Source of the DNA: Enoplosus armatus
Taxonomy: Eukaryota > Chordata > Actinopteri > Centrarchiformes > Enoplosidae
NCBI RefSeq assembly: GCF_043641665.1
Contig: NC_092190.1
Location: forward strand, 5,083,048-5,147,047
DNA length: 64,000 nt
Direction: 5' to 3'
Shown: positions 34,658 to 64,000 of the stretch, piece by piece
Layout of the letters: each line of letters begins with the position of its first letter
How positions within the stretch are numbered: the stretch's first letter is position 1
Program-made: the position numbers and the translations under genes
Notes under the pieces: model-generated
What the model was told of the DNA's origin: nothing
The model's database searches: none
Seen by the model: only the letters and a program-made list of their open reading frames with translations

Positions 34658-37600
34658 GTAAGTGGACTGGTGTCACTTCGCGCGAGGTGCCGTGTGTCAG
34701 TTCAAATGTTATGCAACAGAACAGGGTTCACATTAGTGGTCAGGGTAATCAGATGCTTGCCTTGCCCCCCCCCCCCCCCCCCCCCCAGAATGACCTGTCA
34801 GCGGTTCACATGTTAAGAGCACTTTTTTTTTTTGTTTTTTGTTGTGGCGTTTATCAATTATCTCACCACTGTCACCTGGACGGGCATGGTCGTGCCCAGC
34901 TCTGGTGCTGCGGTTCACGGAGGTCCCGTCGGTGTTTTTTCATGTCGGCTCTTTTGTGAAGCTCGCAGCGGAAACAATGTTTCTTGCGCCGTTGGCAACT
35001 TTTAGTAGAGAGTCCTGCTGCTGCTGACGCGCCTTTTGTTTCCCGACAATGTGGCAAAACAGCAGCTGCGAAAACGCAATTAGCATGTTGTTACACTGAA
35101 GCTGTCGTTGTCTGTCTTGTTGTATTTATGGACTCGCTTCTCGCGGTCAGGGGACTCTTGAATACCTGTGGTCGATTCAAATGGCAATATTTCTTGCGCC
35201 TTCAGCCAAAGCATCACAGGGCTAACTTAACTGCTGTACCTCTGAACCAAGCAACAACCACATCGCTTTAATCACGTGAACCACCAACAACAACAGCCTG
35301 ACGCTTGTTGTCATGACAGAAAAAGCACACATTCACATGAGAGAGATTGATGCTGCTTCGTAAATGGTATGTAGGCTAGCCTGAGCTCTGTCCCCCACGT
35401 AGGCTCACTAAGTTTGAGTGAGTTTACCCACCGCCCTGGAAACCACGCCGGATTACAAACCGTGTAACACGGGCTCGTTCGGCGTTTGTACGTAAACAGC
35501 GGTCCTGAATACAGTCACTTTAACGCGCCCACACACGATGCTAGCGGTCCATCTGGCACAAACAGATGCTCCGTCGGCGTCAGGGAAGTTACGACTCTCT
35601 GATTGGCCTCATTGCAGCAGGGGGGGAGTGAGTCTATTGGCTGTTATCCGTGTCGCTCAAATCCTCCTGTTGCTCTTAGCCCCGCCTCCTCTGGGGACCA
35701 AATTACAGCTCATTTGAGAAAGAGGCTCACTGCATCATGACATGAGATACCTTTGACGGCTGGTTTTAGATTTCTCCCAGCAGGGCATTTTTTTTGTAAC
35801 CTGTTGAATAATCTCATGGCTCCAGATCAGAGTAGGAGAATGTTGTCTAATTCTGGCCAGACGTATTGACATATTCACGTCAATAACTGAAAGATTTAGC
35901 TTGTCAATTGTTGTGCAGGTTTAAACGTCATTCTAAAGCACCAGTTAGTTTTTAAAATCATTCATATCCATTTTGAATAAAAAGATGAACTGTTTATTTA
36001 TAATAGGCTACAATAAAAGTGTTAGGTAAGTCACCATTTGGAAAACTAAAGTTTCAAGTCATGTAGTGTCCCAGTACATGAACCATTTTATGTGTTTGTG
36101 CTGCTCATCATTATGTCTGAACTGTTCATTTTGGGAAGACACTGGGAAGGCACAAGAATCCTGACCTGGGACCTTCAACAAAGCAACATTTACAGCAATG
36201 AAGGTGTTTGAAGGCAAGAAACGAACAGGTCGTGATTCACGTCATGCAGAAATGAACTGAGACCATTACGCAGAAACAAACAGGCACATTAATCGAGGAA
36301 GCAATTCGCCAACTTGGCCTCAGCATCGGCATCTGAAGCTGGCTGAATAGATTTCTTCACACACCAGCTGCTGCTGTGAGACTGTCTGAAACTGGTTGTG
36401 GTTCCTGGTCGGCTCTTCATACTGAATGTTTGGAGATTTGGCTCATTGAGCTTGTTAGAGGATATTTGCATCCACCTTTCTTTGTCTCTGAATTTGTGTC
36501 ATTTGCTTTTTCCAGTTTCCCTAGTTCACATTTGCACTTTAATGTTGAGTGGAAATTTGGGAAATTGGTTCTTTTTTTTGTGTTTTTGTTCCTTCAGCTG
36601 TGGCCCAGTCCAGTTAAACCCAAAATAAAAGAAATGTACCTGAAATATCCGCTGTAATCGTTCACTGCATTGTAAAAGTGCATGCATGCATTAATAATAG
36701 GTACAGTAGATCAAAGTTGAACCAGGGAGTTGCTCTGCACTTACAGTTTGAGTAATAATTGTAACGCTCAATTTAATTATCATATCCAAATCAGTGGTTT
36801 AGATAATTAAAGGGGTCTTTTAATGCCTGATGCCTCACGCTCTTGGTTGGAAAGTTGTGTTTGAGGTAAATGTTATTATAACCAATAAAAATTATGGTAA
36901 ATCTCTGAAGAAACAACCCAGACTGTAAAAAAAAAAGTGAGTTGCAGCTCTGAGAGATACGGTGCAGGTGTTTTACTTGGTCAGTGTCAGTTGGTGACAG
37001 GGATCAAACGCTTTAGTTTCACAACCCACATCACAGCCAGCCAGGTTCACTGACAGACGCTATCTAGTTACTCTTTCCGTCTCTCACCATCACGTCTTCT
37101 CTTGATTTCTTTCACTTTCTTTTTCTGCATCTGTGTCATTCCTGTGCTGCTTTTCTGAAACCTTATACATTATTAGATCCTCCATTCGTCTTCTTATGCA
37201 GAAGAGTCTGGTGGTCTCAGGTTTAACCTACTCAACAGGTCGTGTTCAGTCCAGTAACCACCCCCGTGTCCTTGAGCAAAACGCTGAACATCAACCTGGA
37301 TGAGAGTCAACTCCACGCAGGAGCGATGATGCCATCCATCTCAGATTGCCGTTCATTTTAACAGCTGTCAAAACCTGCTGACTTTATTTTTGTCACCGTC
37401 TGTTTAGCCAAATGAATATTTATTACAGTAAATATTGATCACATGAATATTAATAATGCTGAAAACACCACCATGTTGGTGTTGGACTCAACAAACGATT
37501 ACTTCACAGCGATGGACAGGAAATAGCAATGTTTGTGGTTTCTCCAGGTCAAGTAGTCTGCGGTCTATTTCTTCTTTCATCTGTACTGTAGAACCTCGAG

Positions 37601-38913
37601 ATTCATGCCATTCTGGATTAAGACTTTAGTTCATCTTGAGAGCATCATTTGTCCCAAGCGTGTAGATGTCCATATTTACTCTTGACATGGCTTTGTCAGT
37701 TTAGGTGAACTTGGATCCATGTGTTTGTTTTTAGCTGCTAACTTAAACTGCTGTAGTTGCTCTGTGTGTACCTCAATATCCTTCTTGTTCTCCTTCTTTT
37801 CTTCTTGTTCCTCAGTTTGTCTTATAATTAATCCAGGCTGCATGTTTAACCTGTTTGGAAGGGATACTGAGAGAGGTGTCGCTGCTTTCAGCATACAGTA
37901 CATTTGGCATTGGCATCACAGCATTGTTTTGCATTGTGTTTGTGGGTTCTCAGGTCACACCCTGAACACACCATTTGTGCTGTTTGACAAACACTCTCCT
38001 CCTTACACTCCACGAGGAATCAGTTGGCTCTGTTGTACAAGTAAAGCCTTGTTGTCAAGCAAAGCAGTTGGTGCAGTTTCCTGCTGTTATGGCAGCTGTT
38101 GGAAGTTGTGTGTGTGTCGTCTCTGGCACTTACAGCAGGACATTTTGTTCTGTAGACTCTGCAAACACAAATGTAATGACACAACTCAAATAATAAAATG
38201 TTCCTCCTTTGAAGAAGTCACTTCAACATGTACGGCTTCATTGTTCATTCTGTGTTGAAATATAATATATATAATATATAATATATAAATATCTTTGTGT
38301 AGATATGTACTTGGAGCATTGTGTAAGAATGAAGCAGTATTGATGTCCCCGGTTGTGGTCGTAATAGCCAAGAATCAGCTAATGCATGTTCAACTCCAAC
38401 ATAATCAGTCAGTATTCAATATGTACATGGCAAGATAGAGAATCTTTAAGTTCTTCTATATTTTCCATTTCAAGCAGAGACACAAAAAAGCTTTCATTGT
38501 TTTTGAATATAAGGCGGTTTGTGCTTTCACCAAAATTGGGTTGATTTTCTTGCTCGAACAATATGCCGTACATCAGAACCAGTCAGGATTGATGAAGAGA
38601 ATCAGAACAGTATTCTAACTCCGAATGATACCCAACCCAGCCTCACCTGCAGCGTTGTTAAAGGGGGGAGGAACGCAGAGGAGGAGGAGGAGGAGGAGGA
38701 GGAGCAGGAAAGTGTAAAGCAGTGTTACAAGACACTCTATAAAAGTGTGTGCAAAATGCAGCAGTGTGTTGAGATTGATCCGGACACAACAAGAGAGAAA
38801 GAGAGAGATGAAAGAGTGTAATGTGCACAGAGAGCAGAGTTTCTTTCTGCATGAATGGTGACCTGGAAGCTGTATCCGCTTGGGAGCGACCCTCTAGTTT
38901 CACTGAATGAAGT

Positions 38914-38914
<1 letters not shown>

Positions 38915-38974
<60 letters not shown>
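38915..38974. repeat. (CA)30 microsatellite
   Basis: 60-nt CA run; (TG)n of opposite sense at 39107-39129 lies 132 nt downstream. Confidence 0.95.
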
Positions 38975-38977
<3 letters not shown>

Positions 38978-39106
38978 GAAGGCTTATACATCCAGGTTTA
39001 CGAGGTAGTGGGCTGCTAAACAGAGCAGACCTGTGTTCTTTTGGAAAGCTCCGGATGCTGTCAGCTACAACACACACTAAAGGTCACCCTTAGGTGTGTA
39101 TGTGTT

Positions 39107-39129
39107 TGTGTGTGTGTGTGTGTGTGTGT
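39107..39129. repeat. (TG)n microsatellite
   Basis: About 11-12 TG units in rdx intron 1. Confidence 0.9.
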
Positions 39130-42100
39130 AGGCCTGGGGGTCATGTGTTTCCGTAAAGCCTGGAGCATTTAAATCTATTAAATTTTGCAGATGGTAATCA
39201 CTTTCACCTTGCCAAATGCAGAACAAAGCTGATGTTATCATTGTGGTGGCTGTTAGACCTGAAGAATGAACACAGGAAAGAAAGAGAAAGAGATCTGGAG
39301 GAGGCTTTTTGTCCCGAATATATTTATCTTGCTCTGAATATTATACAACTTGCAGCGCGGATTAATAAACCCCTGCATACTCTGTTCTTTCAAAGCGAGA
39401 GCCATCAACTCTAACTTTCTACAGGAGAGGAGCGGCAGCTTTAAGTCTGTTAGTTATGTTGGTATTCAGGGTCTTTACGTATCTCCTGGCTGCAGGTATA
39501 TGGGTCAAGGCAAGCTTTGAATTCTTATGTGTGTCTCTCTCTCCTTTTTCTCCCATCAGTGCACTATTCTACTCCTCACTCTCTCACCATCTCTCACCAT
39601 CAATAAGGTGTAATATGTCATGTGTTGCAAGTAGATATACAATGCCCAGTGGGAAGCAGGAAAGATGATGCAGTCAATGCGTTATAATGGATGAAAATAA
39701 ATCAAATACAGTTTGGAGTCACATTCAGGCTCAAACTTGAAAGCACTTGGCAGCAGGGACTTGTCTTTAAGACACAGGTGGAGGTCAGGTTTTGGTCTCA
39801 GTTTTAGGCCTGTGCAGAACTCGGTCACTACCTCTACTGTTACTGCAGAAGATTTATCTCTGTTTAAAAGCAGTAAAAGCTTCAGTGTTTAGTATCATAT
39901 CATAATATTTAGTGAAATAGTAGAAACATTAGTTTTGTTTCCCATTTCAGAATAATGATTAAAACATAATTCTGCTGTCTTTCATCACGTGTGTGTGCTA
40001 TTTCTAGTGTAAATGGTGGTATAGAGGACAGTTAAATGACAACCCTGGCACAGCTGAGCTGCTTTTGTGCCTTGAGAATGAGGTTGGTCTGATTGCCAGT
40101 GTTCACTTTGAACAAAGACATATTCCAGGCCTCGTATACCTTCAGGATTTGGCCCCTAAAGGGCACTGAAGGGATGATGGAAGGTCTGACTGAGCCGTGC
40201 ATTGATTTGCAGGACATGCCCCACAGTTATGTGGCACATCAAAGAGAATTTTCTGAAGACTGATGTGAAAGAGAGAATTACAGCTGAATTAAGCCACGTT
40301 TTTTCAGAGTGTATTCATAATGCTCTCTGATGTGATTATAACGTTTGCCTCAGGAATATTCAATGCATTTCAAATATGTAGAAATCCCTTTTCTCAGTCT
40401 GGGATATGTTTCTAATGGAAACGGAAACATTTAGGACAGTTAAAGAAGTGTCAAGAAATCTGTGACCTACATACACTTTGATGAGATACACAACTGTGGT
40501 AAAGTTTGCAATAGTTTGTAATAGACAGAGTTGATGTCACATTTTCACAATAAATACAGAAACTAATCAGAGCAGAGGTCTAGCATACACATATACTAGT
40601 AATATAATAATAGTCATTGTATTTTGTAGCAAACAGCACTGTCCTCTATCAGTGTGTTTAAATATAGTCTATGGATTTGATTATAATCAGTTAAAAGCCA
40701 GATTTATGGTGACTGTTTAAGCAGTTGATTGTTGTAACCGCAGCCCCACATGGACATGAACATCTTTAAGCAATTTCATGCATTCATTATGTACCCAAAG
40801 TCATCATATTTACATAAATTCTAAATTAATTTAAGTCCAGGTCTCTTGAAGACAAACAATTATTAGTTTCCTTGAAGAAGAAGTTTCTTACTAGAAAGCA
40901 AATCCACCAATAATTATGACTTATATGACTCTTTGAGGACAGTGCTGAGAGAAGCCACTTTGAAAACATTCTGTTGAAAGAAATACTACCTCTGATCTGA
41001 TTAGATATCTAACTCTTATTTCTCGCGGCCTAGAACTCACCACAAACCACACTAAATATTTCGGTGTGCCAGTTTATGAATCATCTAGACCAAACCACAT
41101 TTGGTATGCTTAAACATTTTGGAAATGCTTTGAAACCATTGATCAACAACCTTATGTATGTGTAGTATGTATAATATGTAACCATATTATAGTCATGTTG
41201 TGCCAGGCAAACCTTTCTAAAACGCACTTTAGATTCAAGTGTAACCCCAGTTTTCAGCTTGTTTCTGCCCCCCTGAGCCTGAGCTTGTGATCGAGCCTGG
41301 TTTAATTCTCTGTGCTGACACTTGAGAAAGGTGTATTTCTGGCCTCACACATCACAAAGATCTGGCACCTATGGGACACCTACCATGTCCTCTCTCTATT
41401 TTAGATTCTAGTCATTTAGCTGACAAGCAGTTTTAGACAAACCCACACTGTCCAGATAACCATCACTTCAAACGAGTAGCAGTAAGCAGGTCAGGGGTAA
41501 CCTCAAACAGATCATGCAAAAGAGAGAAATGGAAACTATTTTTTTTCTTTACATATCTGTCTCTATTTCTCTCTGTACGATTTTTGCGTCTCTATTTTTG
41601 GAGTTCTCCTTTTTCCCTCTCAGCTACTCGCCCAATTATCTCAGTAACTGCCGGTTCCTTCTCCTGTCTCTTCTTTTCCAGGCTCTGTTTCTCATTTGTC
41701 TTTCCCAACCTGCCACTGAGCATGTTGTGTGGTATGCTGGTAAAAGTCCAGATACACCTCTGCTATTCCAGTTTCAATTCACTTCCAGCTGTAGCCAAAG
41801 TGATGGAGCTCAGTAGCAGCTGTTAGCAGGAGTGTGTCTGTATGTGTTTCTTTGGTTGACTCTCAATAACAGTTTTGCTTGTGGGAAGAGAGCAAGATTG
41901 TACTGGATTCAGTTTAATTGGCTCCATCCAGGCTGTATTTTCCCTTTTTAAACTCTTTGATTGGTTATGAGTCTGCGAGGGGAAACAACAGAGGACACTT
42001 GAAATAGCTGTGGAGTGTCTTCCTATTCCAATTTCTCTATGTTTTTTGTCTGTGTTTTGCTTTGTCTTATCTAACTCTCTCTCTATTCTATCTTTCACTT

Positions 42101-42325
42101 TCCCTCTTTTTGCTCCGACCTTTGAATCTTCCCTTTGATCGTTTCCTGTCGTTGGCTCTTTCAATAGTGACAATTTGATGTAGAGAGAGAGAGAAATGAA
42201 AAAAATAGAAGGAGAGCCATAGAAAAGTACACTGCATGACGGCCTGAAGGGTACACAGAATATGATGTTTATGTTGTTTGTTTGTTGACATTGGTGCATT
42301 TGTTTTTGTTGTTGCTGTGTCCCAG

Positions 42326-42414
42326 GCGCTGGTGCCCCGGAGGGAGACAGGAAGACGGAGGACGACTTCTTTCTGTTTTCTCAGCAACAGGGGACGGGCG
42401 GAGAGAGGAGAAAG

Positions 42415-42426
<12 letters not shown>
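42326..42426 (+). other. rdx: rdx exon 2: end of 5' UTR plus start codon (MPKP)
   Basis: The acceptor GTGTCCCAG ends at 42325 and the donor GTTAGT starts at 42427. The UTR part (42326-42414) has no upstream ATG. The ATG at 42415 sits in a good context (A at -3) and is followed by CCC AAA CCG = MPKP, the invariant ERM start. An internal alternative acceptor (TTTTCTCAG, ending 42383) is possible. Confidence 0.85.

Positions 42427-64000
<21,574 letters not shown>

Larger units (their letters stand above)
34050..35700 (+). promoter_or_regulatory. rdx: CpG-rich promoter region of rdx
   Basis: CpG dinucleotides and GC content rise sharply here compared with the surrounding AT-rich DNA. It holds a TATATAAAG at 34329-34337, the inferred first exon ending at a perfect GTAAGT donor (34658), inverted CCAAT boxes (GATTGG 35601, CTATTGG 35634) and a CCCCGCC GC-box (35680). 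It also contains runs of 15 G (34459-34473) and 22 C (34765-34786). Location upstream of the MPKP start exon on the same strand supports an rdx promoter; a second, downstream start near 35.7 kb is possible. Confidence 0.7.
34658..42325 (+). other. rdx intron 1 (7.7 kb, inferred)
   Basis: Between the inferred first exon and the start-codon exon. GC-rich at its start (promoter region), then AT-rich. It contains C22 at 34765-34786, a GAG-triplet run near 38669-38702, (CA)30 at 38915-38974 facing (TG)12 at 39107-39129, and a possible fish repeat scrap near 37245-37300 (GTGTCCTTGAGCAAAACGCT). No other gene recognised. Confidence 0.6.

Noticed and set aside
37245..37300. Fish repeat scrap (GTGTCCTTGAGCAAAACGCT)
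   Set aside because: Resembles a common repeat motif but too short to define as an element; mentioned only in the intron note.
38519..38821. 100-codon + strand ORF with a Glu-rich run
   Set aside because: The acidic run is a GAG triplet repeat; no other support for coding.

Overview
This is eukaryotic, almost certainly teleost fish, genomic DNA. It contains spliced vertebrate genes with GT-AG introns, long (CA)n/(TG)n microsatellites every few kilobases, a CpG-rich vertebrate-type promoter, and decayed Tc1-like and other fish-type dispersed repeats. There are no operons, CRISPR arrays or prokaryotic features. Two protein genes are supported, both on the + strand and both cut by the window edges.

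1) Positions 18-10596: the last six coding exons and stop codon of a Rho GTPase-activating protein best matched to ARHGAP20. The exons encode the RhoGAP domain (with its arginine finger) and a long, proline/serine-rich, probably disordered tail. A 3' UTR of about 2 kb follows, with a likely poly(A) signal at 12671. The upstream part of the protein lies outside the window.

2) About 34360-64000: the 5' half of radixin (rdx), an ezrin/radixin/moesin protein linking membrane to actin. A GC-rich promoter and a non-coding first exon with a strong GTAAGT donor at 34658 are inferred. The start codon is at 42415 in a tiny MPKP exon. Exons then encode the complete FERM domain and the start of the central coiled coil, and the window ends inside an exon. 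Exon phases close perfectly across all junctions.

Between the genes (about 12.7-34.05 kb) I find no supportable gene, only AT-rich non-coding DNA, microsatellites and repeat remnants. From memory, human 11q22 has ARHGAP20 and RDX on the same strand with FDX1 between them on the opposite strand. Here ARHGAP20 and RDX keep that order and orientation, but no intact fdx1 is present. One short antisense peptide resembling a ferredoxin-1 segment, near 22000, is noted with low confidence.

The two gene products are not known to form a complex. Both act at the cortical actin/Rho level: ARHGAP20 stimulates GTP hydrolysis on Rho-family GTPases, and radixin is a target and organiser of Rho signalling at the membrane. 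No novel multi-gene system was found. The most interesting signals are rdx 3' splice sites built on (TG)n repeats, an intron splitting a FERM exon at the merlin (NF2) position, TAGAP-like motifs with a PDZ-type C-terminus on the ARHGAP20 tail, and an exact 36-bp dispersed repeat.
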